64,000 nucleotides of DNA from Hymenobacter cellulosilyticus (lineage in GTDB: Bacteria; Bacteroidota; Bacteroidia; Cytophagales; Hymenobacteraceae): NCBI RefSeq assembly GCF_022919215.1, contig NZ_CP095046.1, positions 3,400,501 to 3,464,500 on the forward strand, written 5' to 3'. Each line of letters starts with the position of its first letter. Position 1 is the first letter of the stretch. Positions 18,325 through 27,161 of this stretch are shown here, in pieces. The translations under genes and the position numbers were made by a program. The notes below the pieces were generated by a model. It was not told the origin of the DNA. It saw only the letters and a program-made list of their open reading frames with translations, and ran no database searches.

Positions 18325-18499
18325 TTAGCTCTGGAAATCAGCAGGATACAGGGCCATTTCGTTTGCTACGAAGGTTCTTTAGAACTGGACTTTACCCAGC
18401 CACCGTATTTCTTACTTTACTTATTATAAGTTCGGCACTTATTTGACCGGACGTGATACGGGGCCCTGCCGGCCGCCGGCCAAACCAAGTTCCCTGGTA

Positions 18500-19102
18500 A
18501 TGGAAGCTATTCTACTCCTGCTGTTCCTGCTGTTGGCGCTACTTTTTGTCGTGGCCCTGGGGCTGGTGCAGTACGTGATTATTCCTTGGGCACTGTTGCG
18601 GGCATTTTTTCGCAGCGACTGGGCCCCGCAAGGACTAAAGGATGTCGTGGCCTGGACCTTGGGAATATTCGGGTTCCTGGTCATCGGGTTTCTGGGCTGG
18701 AACTGGTACCGGCAGTGGCAGGACCGACAGGCCACGGCGGCCCAAAGCCGCTGGCCCCCCGTACGCCTCACTGCCCAGCAACCGGGGTTGTTGCCGTATC
18801 CGTTGGGCCGGGGCCGCATCGAAGCCGCCCACTATACCACAGCGCCCTTGCTGATAGTATCAGGCGACTTAGTTGTGGAAGGCCGGCTGCGGGCCTCGTT
18901 TACCGCCAGCCCGGGCATTAAGTTCGCCAACGAAACCGACCTGGTGCAGGTGAGCACCGATAAGGGAGAAGCCACGCAGGCCACGGGCCGGTCGTTCTAC
19001 GACCCGCTCAGCCACAGGGTCAGCGGGTCTTTTCACTGCGTATTGCCATCGGGTAGGCCGCTCTCCATTTCTTTTCCGCCTACCCCAGTTTCCCCACGGT
19101 AA
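18500..19102 (+). CDS. Hypothetical membrane-anchored protein
   Basis: The protein has 200 residues with two N-terminal hydrophobic segments (AILLLLFLLLALLFVVALGLVQYVI as pieces, and VVAWTLGIFGFLVIGFLGW). A soluble beta-rich C-terminal domain of about 125 residues follows, including the segment LLIVSGDLVVEGRLRASF. I do not recognise a family. The ATG at 18500 begins directly at the first membrane helix, whereas the longer frame from 18443 adds a polar, low-quality stretch. It has no obvious partner gene. Confidence 0.6.
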   Translation: MEAILLLLFLLLALLFVVALGLVQYVIIPWALLRAFFRSDWAPQGLKDVVAWTLGIFGFLVIGFLGWNWYRQWQDRQATAAQSRWPPVRLTAQQPGLLPYPLGRGRIEAAHYTTAPLLIVSGDLVVEGRLRASFTASPGIKFANETDLVQVSTDKGEATQATGRSFYDPLSHRVSGSFHCVLPSGRPLSISFPPTPVSPR

Positions 19103-19310
19103 GCCAGGAAAAGCTGCTGCGGCCATTGTAGCGTCTGCTCACAAAGCTGAGTCGGACTACCTGCATGTTGTGCTACAGCACCGGGAAAGAGAGTTTCAAC
19201 TGCTCAAATAGCGGCTGTCCTGGTCAAATAATTAGGGCGTTACTTGTTTGATCTGGTGGAGCAGCTTGCTGAACTCTACCTGCGGAAATGGACTGTGAGC
19301 GGAGGAAATG
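19103..19310. other. Intergenic stretch, no gene recognised
   Basis: From about 19104 a short plus-strand open stretch without a start (ends LHVVLQHREREFQLLK) may be the tail of a decayed gene. Nothing else is supported here. Confidence 0.3.
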
Positions 19311-19343
19311 AAAAGCCCCGCCGTGTGGCCGGCAGGGCTTTCA
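19311..19343 (-). terminator. Terminator after the SDR gene pair
   Basis: AAAGCCC, GCCG and their complements CGGC and GGGCTTT form a long stem. On the minus strand it is followed by TTTTCATTTCC. It lies about 105 bp beyond the SDR stop at 19448. Confidence 0.6.
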
Positions 19344-19447
19344 AAAAAGATTGTTTCCAGCCTGGGCCAGCTCAGATTCCTCGCTTTGACAGCAGACAAG
19401 TGAAGAAGCGGCGTTCTTTAGGCGGGACTGTTAGACTGAGCAAAGCA

Positions 19448-20446
19448 TTATTCTGCCAGGTCAAAAGGGAGGCCGGTGAGTTCTTCGGTCAGGCGCCACA
19501 GGCGTTGGGCAGCGGCTGTATCAACCGAATAGGGCTTCACTCCGGCTGACATTCCGGGCCCGGGAGCCAGGGCGGCAATATCCCCATCCTCGCAGTATAC
19601 GCCTCCGATGCTGGCTAACAACGGACTCGTGGCACACCAAACTGTGGTAGCGGCGCCTTGCGGAATGGTTTTGAGCGAGGCAATGACCTCGGGAACAACC
19701 TTGCCCTGGGCATCATAGAAGCCGAATTGCTGGAGCATTTCCAGCGGTGCTTCCCGAAGCAGCTCCGTGCCCCAGATGTTGCCGGGATGCACGGCATACG
19801 CTCGTACGCCAAACGCCTGGGCCCGATTGTCTAACTCCACCGTAAACAGGTTGAGTGCCGTTTTCGAGTGCCCGTAGGCTTGCAGCGTTTTGTAGTCCCG
19901 ATTGTCAAAATTAGGGTCGTCGAAGTTGAACGGCGCAAACTGATGCCCTTGGGAAGAGACGTTGATAACCCGGGCCCCGCGCGCCTGCTGCAAGGCGCCC
20001 CACAGCCGGGCCGTGAGCTGAAAAGGGGCTAGGTAGTTGGTGGCCAGCTGCGACTCTATTCCGCGGCTGTTTCGGCGCAACGGCACGAACATAATGCCCG
20101 CGTTATGGATGAGCAGATGCAGCGGCCGGCCCGAAGCCAGGAACGTGGCCGCAAAGGCGTCAATGGAATCCGGATTCATCAGGTCTAGTTCGGCCAGCTC
20201 TACATTGGCCACGCCGCCTAGGTTTTCCTTGGCTTTCTCCAAGCTTCTAGCGGGTACCACGACGGTTGCCCCCGCGGCGGCCAGTATTTTGGTGGTTTCT
20301 AAGCCGATGCCCGTGTAGCCACCCGTGACAATTGCCACTTTGCCCGCCAGGCTGATTCCCTGAATTACCTCGCTGGCCGTGGAAGTAGCCGTGAATCCCG
20401 AACTGAGGGGAGCTTGCAGGGCGCCGTTATAATTGTTCTGTTTCAT
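19448..20446 (-). CDS. Short-chain dehydrogenase/reductase, retinol-dehydrogenase-like
   Basis: The 332-residue Rossmann oxidoreductase has the cofactor loop TGGYTGIG (41-48), NAG in the fourth strand region, and the catalytic YGHSK near 191. The N-terminal 30 residues precede the core, and the C-terminal extension (GGVYCEDGDIAALAP) resembles light-dependent protochlorophyllide/retinol-dehydrogenase-like SDRs common in soil bacteria. The substrate is unknown. It lies 28 bp downstream of a second SDR on the same strand, so the two are probably co-transcribed; a divergent Crp/Fnr gene sits upstream of the pair. Confidence 0.85.
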   Translation of the reverse strand: MKQNNYNGALQAPLSSGFTATSTASEVIQGISLAGKVAIVTGGYTGIGLETTKILAAAGATVVVPARSLEKAKENLGGVANVELAELDLMNPDSIDAFAATFLASGRPLHLLIHNAGIMFVPLRRNSRGIESQLATNYLAPFQLTARLWGALQQARGARVINVSSQGHQFAPFNFDDPNFDNRDYKTLQAYGHSKTALNLFTVELDNRAQAFGVRAYAVHPGNIWGTELLREAPLEMLQQFGFYDAQGKVVPEVIASLKTIPQGAATTVWCATSPLLASIGGVYCEDGDIAALAPGPGMSAGVKPYSVDTAAAQRLWRLTEELTGLPFDLAE

Positions 20447-20474
20447 TGGAGTAAAAGGTTGATTATTAGGCTTG

Positions 20475-21230
20475 TTACAGTCCGTAAATCCCGCCGGAAA
20501 CGGATATTTTTTCTCCCGTAATCCAGGCCGCATCCTCCGAAGCCAGGAACACGGCTACGCGCGCAATATCTTCGGGCTGACCCGTCCGACCCAGGGCCGT
20601 GGTCGACACCAGCCGGGTTTCCGCCTCGCTGCCGATAAAGCCGCCGCTGCGTGCGCCTTCCGTGTCCACGATGCCCGGCAAAATGGAATTGATACGGATG
20701 TTCCGGCCGCTGAACTCCTTCGACAGCGCCGTGGTCAGGGCATCCAGTGCGGCTTTAGTAGCCGAGTAGAGTGACCCAGTAGGAAGCGGATTTCTGCCCG
20801 CTTCCGAGCTGATGTTGATGATGTTGCCGCCAGCCGTCCCGAATAGCGCTAACGCACCTTGAATGGCAAGCACCGACCCCAGCACATTGATGTTGAACTG
20901 CTGATGAAAGGTTTCTGCGGATACGACCTCAATCGGTTCGTACTGGTAAATGCCGGCATTATTGACCAGAATATCCAGGGTGCCGAATGCGGCTTTGGTC
21001 TCGGCAAACAGACGGCGCACATCGGCTTCGTTCGACACATCGGCCTGCAGCGCAATGGCCGTGCCGCCGCTGGCGGTTATGGCCTGCACTACTTGGTCGG
21101 CGCCGTCCTTGCTGGAGGCGTAATTGACCACCACTTTTGCCCCTTCGGCAGCGAAATAGCCTGCAATAGCGGCTCCTATGCCTTTTGACGCCCCCGTTAC
21201 GACGGCTACTTTATTATTGAGCTTGCTCAC
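20475..21230 (-). CDS. SDR-family oxidoreductase (3-oxoacyl-ACP reductase/glucose dehydrogenase type)
   Basis: This is a classical SDR of 251 residues. It has TGASKGIG at 12-19, NNAG at 90-93, the catalytic serine near 141, Y155 and K159 in YSATK, and a C-terminal SGGIYGL. NADPH preference is plausible from YASSK after strand two. The substrate cannot be read from sequence; homologues are commonly labelled glucose 1-dehydrogenase or FabG-like. It is first gene of a two-gene SDR unit. Confidence 0.88.
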   Translation of the reverse strand: MSKLNNKVAVVTGASKGIGAAIAGYFAAEGAKVVVNYASSKDGADQVVQAITASGGTAIALQADVSNEADVRRLFAETKAAFGTLDILVNNAGIYQYEPIEVVSAETFHQQFNINVLGSVLAIQGALALFGTAGGNIINISSEAGRNPLPTGSLYSATKAALDALTTALSKEFSGRNIRINSILPGIVDTEGARSGGFIGSEAETRLVSTTALGRTGQPEDIARVAVFLASEDAAWITGEKISVSGGIYGL

Positions 21231-21683
21231 TTTTGCGTTGATTTGAGGGTTGAACTCCCCGCCTGTTTGGTAGGCAGGGCCGTTTGGTGAGGCAAAATTG
21301 GGGCGTGAACCGGGGGCTAAACGAGGACATTTGTCACTAAATTATTGGCCTTCGAGGGAATGGCTGCAAATGCTGGAGTTACCTTTGTTGCTAGCTAACG
21401 TGTTGTATATCTGGCCGAAAGCTCGGAGTGTCAGTGCTCAATCTAACTTCCAGGGGGTGCAGAAGAAAGGCTAGTCCTGCCTCATTAATCCGCGCAGGAG
21501 GTGCGGGTAGTCAACGCCGGGAGGACTTTCGCCGGGAGCTGTTATAGCCAAAGCACGGGTGCGCCAAACACCCGCCCGGGGTTGGGGTTTACCAGGCAGA
21601 ATTGCCATTACTTGCTTTCCTTCGCTTCACCTAACGCGGCAGCTCGGCCAGCGTAACCCACTCCAGAAAAGACGTGCGTAGCC
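21231..21683. other. Divergent intergenic region between the SDR pair and a Crp/Fnr gene
   Basis: This 450-bp region has no convincing ORF. A TACCTTTG (TAnnTTTG) match lies at 21380-21387 on the plus strand, almost 300 bp before the regulator start, so its role is unclear. Confidence 0.4.
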
Positions 21684-22262
21684 ATGATTGAACCGTTCCG
21701 AAACTACCTGACCTCCAAAGCCGCTTTTACCGCCGCCGAGCTGGAGCAAATGGAAGCAGGGGCAACGGTTAAAAAGCTGAAGCGGCGCGACTTTTTACTG
21801 CGGCAAGGAGACGTCTGCCGGGACATGGCTTTTGTCGTCAGCGGCTCTCTGCGTCTTTACCGCACCGACGAGCAGGCGCAAGAGCACATTCTGCGCTTTG
21901 CCATTGAGAACTGGTGGATTACGGACGCCGAAAGCTTTCGGACCGGCCTACCAGCCAAGGGCGCCATCGACGCGCTGGAAGACACGCAAGTGCTGCTGTG
22001 GTCGAGAGAAACCTTTGAGCGCCTGAAAAGAGAAGTACCAGCCTTCAACGCCCTGGAAAGCCAACTTGCCGGCCGCAACCTGGATGCGCAGATCAACCGG
22101 CTCTATACGTCCATCAGCCACAGTGCTGAAGAGCGCTACGAAGAGTTTATAACCGCCTTTCCCGACTTTTATCAGCGCATTCCCTTGCACATGATTGCCT
22201 CGTATCTGGGCGTGTCGCGCGAAACGCTCAGCCGCATCCGGAAGCAGGCTGGGCTTCACTAA
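21684..22262 (+). CDS. Crp/Fnr-family transcriptional regulator
   Basis: The 192-residue protein opens with MIEPFRNYLTSKAAFTAAEL, followed by a cyclic-nucleotide-binding-like barrel with FLLRQGDVCRDMAFVVSGSLRLY. It closes with a helix-turn-helix (IPLHMIASYLGVSRETLSRIR). This matches the large Bacteroidota group of short Crp/Fnr regulators. The arginine of the canonical cAMP pocket is not evident, so cAMP binding is not assumed. It is divergent from the SDR pair and convergent with the NAD(P)-binding gene; regulation of the SDRs is an inference. Confidence 0.88.
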   Translation: MIEPFRNYLTSKAAFTAAELEQMEAGATVKKLKRRDFLLRQGDVCRDMAFVVSGSLRLYRTDEQAQEHILRFAIENWWITDAESFRTGLPAKGAIDALEDTQVLLWSRETFERLKREVPAFNALESQLAGRNLDAQINRLYTSISHSAEERYEEFITAFPDFYQRIPLHMIASYLGVSRETLSRIRKQAGLH

Positions 22263-22362
22263 GCAGCAGACTAATTACCGCGTCAGTCAAGCGTCCTGGC
22301 CATTTTACATCGGCGTCATCTGCTGAATACACCAGTACGCCGCCTCTCTGATTCCGGACTTA

Positions 22363-22988
22363 TCAGCTCGTTAGAGCCGGATACTGGTGCAGGAAAGTCG
22401 GGTGCTCGGCCTGCTGCAGCAGGAAATCGGCCACATCAGCCCGGGCGATTTTGCCCACTTTCATTCCAGGCGTTAAGGCAAGCAGCACTCGGTACTTGCC
22501 CGTGCGCGGACTGTTGGTCAGCATGCCGGGTCGGACGATTTCCCACCGTAGGTTGCTCTGGCTGAGCATCTCTTCCAGCTGGGTTTTGTCGCGGTACTCG
22601 GGCCCTAGGAACAGGCGGATAACCAGCCGCATAAACCAGCTCAGGTACGCCGCGCTGCTGCCGGCGCCGAAGCCGGTAAGTATCAGCACCGGGCCGCAAA
22701 TGGAACAGTGGCCGTGGCTTCCAGCAGGGCCCTAGCGGTGTCGCTAAAGAGCGGGGTTGCATTCTTTTTGGTGGTGCCCACCGTGATGAGCACGGCTTCG
22801 GCCCCGGGCAACACGCGGCTCAGATCCGCCGCTGAAGTAGCGCTGCCGGTTACTTTCGTTAGCCGAGGATGCTGGGGCAGTGCGCCCATGGTGCGCGAGA
22901 GGGTAGTGACGTGATGGCCCTTGGCCAGGGCTTGCTGCACCGCCAGCAAGCCCACGCCGGAGGAGGCGCCAATAATGGTAATCTTCAT
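22363..22988 (-). CDS. NAD(P)-binding (atypical SDR/NmrA-like) protein, frameshifted
   Basis: The N-terminus MKITIIGASSGVGLLAVQQAL carries the G-x-x-G-x-x-G cofactor loop of atypical SDRs. Later segments (LEEMLSQSNLRWEIVRPGMLTNSP and ARADVADFLLQQ) are typical of the NmrA/flavin-reductase-like branch. The frame breaks in the middle (after ATVPFAAR) and continues as VLILTGFGAGSS. Adding one C at 22689-22690 joins the halves into 208 residues, the usual family length. It lies 15 bp downstream of the inositol-monophosphatase-like gene, so the two may be co-transcribed. Confidence 0.75.
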
Positions 22989-23003
22989 GATCCAGGGGGC
23001 GAC

Positions 23004-23813
23004 TTATACGGTGGGAGCAGTCCGCGACTGCCGAAACGCGGCTCCCAGGCCCGGGGCCGCAACCAGTAGGCTATCCGCCTCCCAGTGCCAGGGCTGGCCG
23101 TCGGCGGTAGTTACTTCGGCGCCTGCTTCGCGGGCAATCAGCAGGCCCGGCAGCCAGTTTTCCACGTCGCGGCCCTCCTGGTAGAACACATCGAGCCGGC
23201 CGGCACCCACGTAGGCCAGCTGCAGGCCATGCGGTCCGTAGTTGCGCACCACGCCGAACGTACGCAGCAAGTCGGTTACCCCGTGGCTTACCCGGGCCAG
23301 CAGGGCCGGGTCTGCTCCCAAGCCATGCGAGTGCTCGAACACGGCCAGGGTAAGGGCCGAATCCTGCTTCGCGCTGGGACGCAAAGGTGTGTCGTTGAGG
23401 TAAGCCCCACCGCCCGCCTGGGCCCAGAACAGCTCCTGACTCAGCGGGTCGTAGATGGCGGCAAAGTACGGCTGCCCGGCGCGCACGAGCACCAGGTTGA
23501 TGGTCCAGCCGGGCAGGTGCTGCAGGTACTGAATTGCCCCGTCCATAGCGTCGCACAGCCAATATTCCGGGTAGGCTGGCTGCTCACCGGCCGCCAGCTC
23601 CGGAAAGTCGGCCGATAGCCAGGGTGTGGTGGGAAAGTCATTGGCCAGGTGGGCTTGCAGGGCGGTCAGGCAGCGGCGTTCAATGTTGGCCAACTGCTGG
23701 CTGAAAGTGGCCATATCCTGGGGAATAGCCGAGTGGCGAAAGTCGGGCAAGAATAATGCGCCGGCGTGGCGCACGGCGGCCAGAATGGCGGAGGTATTAA
23801 GGGGCGTTGACAT
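23004..23813 (-). CDS. Inositol monophosphatase-family protein
   Basis: The 269-residue protein matches the Li-sensitive phosphatase fold. It has a degenerate metal site DAMDGAIQYLQ where the family usually has DPLDGTxNF, followed by the WTINLVLVRAGQPYFAAIYDP strand pattern. Late in the protein, DVENWLPGLLIAREAGAEVT corresponds to the WDxAAGxLIxxEAGG motif. The altered motifs (A for P, A for T, E for D in DVENW) leave activity on inositol phosphate uncertain; other sugar or nucleotide phosphates are possible. An inverted repeat overlaps its start codon. Confidence 0.75.
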   Translation of the reverse strand: MSTPLNTSAILAAVRHAGALFLPDFRHSAIPQDMATFSQQLANIERRCLTALQAHLANDFPTTPWLSADFPELAAGEQPAYPEYWLCDAMDGAIQYLQHLPGWTINLVLVRAGQPYFAAIYDPLSQELFWAQAGGGAYLNDTPLRPSAKQDSALTLAVFEHSHGLGADPALLARVSHGVTDLLRTFGVVRNYGPHGLQLAYVGAGRLDVFYQEGRDVENWLPGLLIAREAGAEVTTADGQPWHWEADSLLVAAPGLGAAFRQSRTAPTV

Positions 23814-23843
23814 TGCAGCATGAAATAGTTGATGATGCTGCAA
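23813..23843 (-). promoter_or_regulatory. Inverted repeat overlapping the start of the phosphatase-like gene
   Basis: TTGCAGCAT (23813-23821) and ATGCTGCAA (23835-23843) are perfect 9-bp arms with a 13-nt spacer, covering the region just before and touching the ATG. It could be an operator or an mRNA hairpin that occludes initiation. Confidence 0.3.
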
Positions 23844-23896
23844 AGGAAGAGGGGAGAAGGCACCGAAAAGTAGGCCTGCTGGCGGGAATACTAGTC

Positions 23897-24769
23897 CTAA
23901 CCGCGGAATTGCAGTCGAAACTGCTGCGGCGTCATACCCGTCACTTTCCGGAAGAGCTTGCCAAAATACACCGGTTCCTCGTAGCCCAGCGCGTAGCCGA
24001 TTTCCTTAACGCTTTGCTGCGTGAAGCCCAGCAGCCGCTTGGCTTCGAGCATTGCCCGCTGCTGGACATGCGCCGACACGGAGAGGCCTGTTTGACTCTT
24101 GACCGTATCATTGAGGTGCGCGACGGTAATGTGCAGGGCGGCGGCATACTGGGCGGGTTGTTTCCACTGGGCGTAATGCTGGCGCAGCAGTTGCTGAAAG
24201 GCCCGTTCCAGCTGGGGTCCGCGCCCTTCCCGAAGCGGAGTTGCAACCGGGTCGGGCGCGAGTTGTCCGGCCACCAGGCTGAGCAGAGCCAGGAGCAGGG
24301 CTTGCTGGGTGCGGCCACTGTAGGCGTCGGCCAAGCCTTCCTGGCAGTCGGCCAGTAGCGTGAGCAGGGCCGTGGCCCGGGCGTAAAAAGGTGAGTAGGC
24401 GTCTAAGGGGCAGGGCTGGCGTAAGCCTTGTTCTAAGAGGAGCTGAAAAGCGGCTTCCAGCAAACTCGGCTCAAAACTGAGGGCCCACCCCTGGGGAGAA
24501 TCGGTGCGCAGAAGCTGGTGCACTTGGCCGGGGCCAATAAGCGCCAGAACCGGTCCTCGGAGGACAACCGGCTCAAAGTCCAGCCGTAGGTGCAGCTCGC
24601 CCTGGGTGAGCAGCACCAGCAGGTAATGCGCATCGCGGTGTGGGGCGGCGCTGTCGTGGTCGTCGGCAGCAGTGGGCTGCTGAAAGTTGCGGACCAGTAC
24701 CCCGGCCCTGGCCAAGGGCGAAAGGGTGTGGTGGGGCAGGTTCTGGGTAAGGATGCTGGTTTTTGGCAC
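23897..24769 (-). CDS. AraC-family transcriptional regulator
   Basis: The 290-residue protein has an N-terminal cupin-like sensor (about 40-130, HYLLVLLTQGELHLRL and LIGPGQVHQLL) and a C-terminal double helix-turn-helix (about 190-290) ending in the classic signature ALGYEEPVYFGKLFRKVTGMTPQQFR. The start is a GTG at 24769. The neighbouring gene downstream encodes the phosphatase-like protein, 83 bp away on the same strand; a class-C hydrolase gene lies upstream. The effector is unknown. Confidence 0.88.
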   Translation of the reverse strand: MPKTSILTQNLPHHTLSPLARAGVLVRNFQQPTAADDHDSAAPHRDAHYLLVLLTQGELHLRLDFEPVVLRGPVLALIGPGQVHQLLRTDSPQGWALSFEPSLLEAAFQLLLEQGLRQPCPLDAYSPFYARATALLTLLADCQEGLADAYSGRTQQALLLALLSLVAGQLAPDPVATPLREGRGPQLERAFQQLLRQHYAQWKQPAQYAAALHITVAHLNDTVKSQTGLSVSAHVQQRAMLEAKRLLGFTQQSVKEIGYALGYEEPVYFGKLFRKVTGMTPQQFRLQFRG

Positions 24770-24913
24770 AACGAAAGGAGTGGAAGCCGGTGCCGCTAAA
24801 GTAACAGGGTTCCGGGTAGCGGAGTGGCCGCGGCATCACCCGGCAATCCTAACAGGCATAAGGGCGGAATGACAGTTATAGTCGCCTGGGCATTTTTTTC
24901 CTGTCAAGCAGCC

Positions 24914-26107
24914 TTACTTGCGTGAGTTGGTAGAGGAACTGCCAGCCGGCCGCGGGGCCGGGCTATACCCCGCCCACTCCAGCGGGGCGTCGGCATCACC
25001 CAGGCAGCTGCGCAGCAGTTGGGCGCCTACCGCCTGGAAATTGTCGCTGTTGCTAAGCAGAACCACGGCCAGTCTTTTTTTCGGGTAGGCAACGCACAAA
25101 TTCTGCCAGCCCTCGGCGTGTCCTCCGTGCCAAAAAGCAGGTCCATAGCGGGAGGTAAACAGGCCCCAGCCCAGGCCCCAGGCTTTGGCAAGCGGATCGG
25201 GCTGCCGGGCCGTGCTGTCCCGGCCCGGCCCCCACCCGCGCGGACTGGTGACCTTGATCTGCGAAGTAAATACCAGGCGGTACAGCTGCCGCGACAAGCC
25301 CTTGCGCGCCAGCACCTGACGGAGAAAAGCGGCGTAGTCGCGCGGGGTGGTAACCATCGAGCCGGCTCCGCGGGCCCTCAGACGCTGCTCAAACCCGAGC
25401 ACTTTCCCCGCCTGATCGTGGGCCACGGCCCGATCGGCAGCAAAGCGCGGCTGCCATACAAAGCTGGTGTGAGACATGTCCAAGGGCCCGAATAGCTCCT
25501 GTTCGGCCAGGGTCTGTAAATCAAGCCCCGTGCGTTCTTCCAGCACTGTACCGAGCAGGTTGTAGCCTTCGTTGGAGTAAAAAAAACGGGTGCCCGGTTC
25601 CGCAATAGTTTCCAGCTTTGGGCCGTAAAATCCGCGCAGAATCGGTAGCCCCGCGCTGTGGCTCAGCAGCATCCGGATGGTCACGCGCGCGAAGGCCGGA
25701 TCTTGCGCTAGATCCTGCCACTTTTCGTAGGCTGTAATCGGTCGTTTCAGGTAGCGGTACACCGGCGTGTCGAGGGCCACAACGCCCTGGTCCACCAGGC
25801 GCAGGCACAGATAAGCAGTTACAGGCTTGGTTAAAGATGCCGCGTACGAAACCGTTTCGGGCCCGAAGGCTTCTCCCGTGCGACGATCTTTCGTGCCGAA
25901 AAACTGTTCGTAGACAATCCGGCCCCGGTTTAGCACCAGCACGGAAAGGCCCGCCACGTGGGCCGAGTCGACCACCCGGGCCAAGCGGGCAGTGAGCTGG
26001 GCGGAAGACCGGGCCGGGCCGAGCAATTGCCGCACTGGGGAGGAGGTTTGGGCCTGAGCGGTACCCATCATGACCCAGCAAAGCAGCATGGATAACCAGA
26101 TTTTCAT
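24914..26107 (-). CDS. Serine hydrolase, beta-lactamase class C/penicillin-binding-protein-like
   Basis: The 397-residue exported enzyme has a signal peptide (cleavage near AQA-QTS). The family motifs are all visible: the SxxK nucleophile at S91-L-T-K94, the tyrosine motif YSNEGYNLLG, and the HGG triad equivalent in FWHGGHAEGW. These proteins act as D-aminopeptidases, esterases or PBP-like enzymes; true beta-lactamase activity cannot be assumed. The tail beyond SCLGDADAPLEWAGYSPAP is low complexity (PAGSSSTNSRK). It has no obvious operon partner. Confidence 0.85.
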   Translation of the reverse strand: MKIWLSMLLCWVMMGTAQAQTSSPVRQLLGPARSSAQLTARLARVVDSAHVAGLSVLVLNRGRIVYEQFFGTKDRRTGEAFGPETVSYAASLTKPVTAYLCLRLVDQGVVALDTPVYRYLKRPITAYEKWQDLAQDPAFARVTIRMLLSHSAGLPILRGFYGPKLETIAEPGTRFFYSNEGYNLLGTVLEERTGLDLQTLAEQELFGPLDMSHTSFVWQPRFAADRAVAHDQAGKVLGFEQRLRARGAGSMVTTPRDYAAFLRQVLARKGLSRQLYRLVFTSQIKVTSPRGWGPGRDSTARQPDPLAKAWGLGWGLFTSRYGPAFWHGGHAEGWQNLCVAYPKKRLAVVLLSNSDNFQAVGAQLLRSCLGDADAPLEWAGYSPAPRPAGSSSTNSRK

Positions 26108-26214
26108 ACGCGGAAGCCGGCTGGGTTGGTTTGTTGCCGGGCTGATGCAAACGTCTGGTAAACAGCTGTTAGCTCACACGAAACGGGTACGTGTACCCGA
26201 CGCCTACCTGAAAG

Positions 26215-26814
26215 CTAGGCTGGGGACCCCACTTTCGGCCCGGAACTGAGTGCTGGCAGGGCCAAGGGGTAGCGCACCCGCACGCCCCGCCAGGCCCGCC
26301 GCGCATTTACCAGACTCAGGGCCAGCGCGCCTGCGGAGCAGAGCATCAGCAGTCCTAGGCCGGCCGGGAAATAGCTTAGCAGCAGCCCCACTGCTGCGCC
26401 GATGCCCACAGTAACGGATAGCTGAAAGTTAACTACCAACCGGGCCTGCGCTGCAAAAACCGGGTCATCACTGCGGCGGTGGAGCCAGTAGAACAGAGGA
26501 GCCAGCACGTTGGCAAAAGGAACCACGGCTCCCAGCAGCGGTAGCAGCTGCAGCAGCACCAGGGCGTGGCGGTCGGCCGAAACCGGCGTTGGCGCAGGGC
26601 TTTTTGGGGTCGGGGCGGGTGTCTGCAGAGCCTGCACGGGGATGGCCAGGGCCGTAGCCAACAGGGTAAGCGTAGTCAGGTGGGCCGCCCCGGTGGCTTC
26701 GATACGCTGAATCGTGCGGGCCGTCACGCCGGCCCGCTCCGCTAGCTGCTCTTGCGTAAGCCCCAGGCGGAGACGATGCAGCAGTAGGTTTTGAGCGACG
26801 GAATCAGAAGTCAT
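26215..26814 (-). CDS. XRE-family HTH protein fused to a DUF4870-like membrane domain
   Basis: The 199-residue protein starts with a helix-turn-helix (LRLGLTQEQLAERAGVTARTIQRIE, about 16-40). A Pro-rich linker (PAPTPKSPAPTPVS) follows, then about three transmembrane helices with the sequence VVPFANVLAPLFYWLHRRSDDPVFAAQARLVVNFQLS as short pieces, which matches the DUF4870/Tic20-like pattern. The combination suggests a membrane-tethered transcription factor. The signal it senses is unknown. The stop lies about 100 bp from the divergently placed neighbour region. Confidence 0.75.
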   Translation of the reverse strand: MTSDSVAQNLLLHRLRLGLTQEQLAERAGVTARTIQRIEATGAAHLTTLTLLATALAIPVQALQTPAPTPKSPAPTPVSADRHALVLLQLLPLLGAVVPFANVLAPLFYWLHRRSDDPVFAAQARLVVNFQLSVTVGIGAAVGLLLSYFPAGLGLLMLCSAGALALSLVNARRAWRGVRVRYPLALPALSSGPKVGSPA

Positions 26815-27161
26815 GGCAGCTTGGTATCAGCAGGCCCAAAGTATCAAAAGCAACGTAAACTTTTGCGCTGAACCGGATTGAGCTGGGCCGTACCTGCTTT
26901 TACGGGCTCTGTGTAAAGCCACTCTTCGACCACTCGTGCCGGGGCGTCCTGCTTTGCCGGGCATCGTGGAAGAGCTGACGGTTCTGCGGTTTCGGGGTGT
27001 AGTGGTTCACGAATATAAGTATGCCGGTTATCATGGTATGTTTCTGCTAGACTGGACGGTAGGAGCTTTACGGGTTCAGAGGGTCTGGAAGGCGGTTCCA
27101 GGACAGCTGCTAAGGGAGGTTTTGTGCCCTAGGTGTATCTTCCGGCCTGATCTTGCTGCTT
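26815..27161. other. Intergenic region, no gene supported
   Basis: The 347 bp upstream of the 2H phosphoesterase gene contain open frames with unlikely amino-acid composition (for example one from 26936 rich in Arg, Cys and Gly). I see no promoter, RNA gene or repeat that I can support. Confidence 0.4.

Noticed and set aside
21380..21387. TACCTTTG as promoter of the Crp/Fnr gene at 21684
   Set aside because: Almost 300 bp away with no supporting -33 box; kept only as a note.
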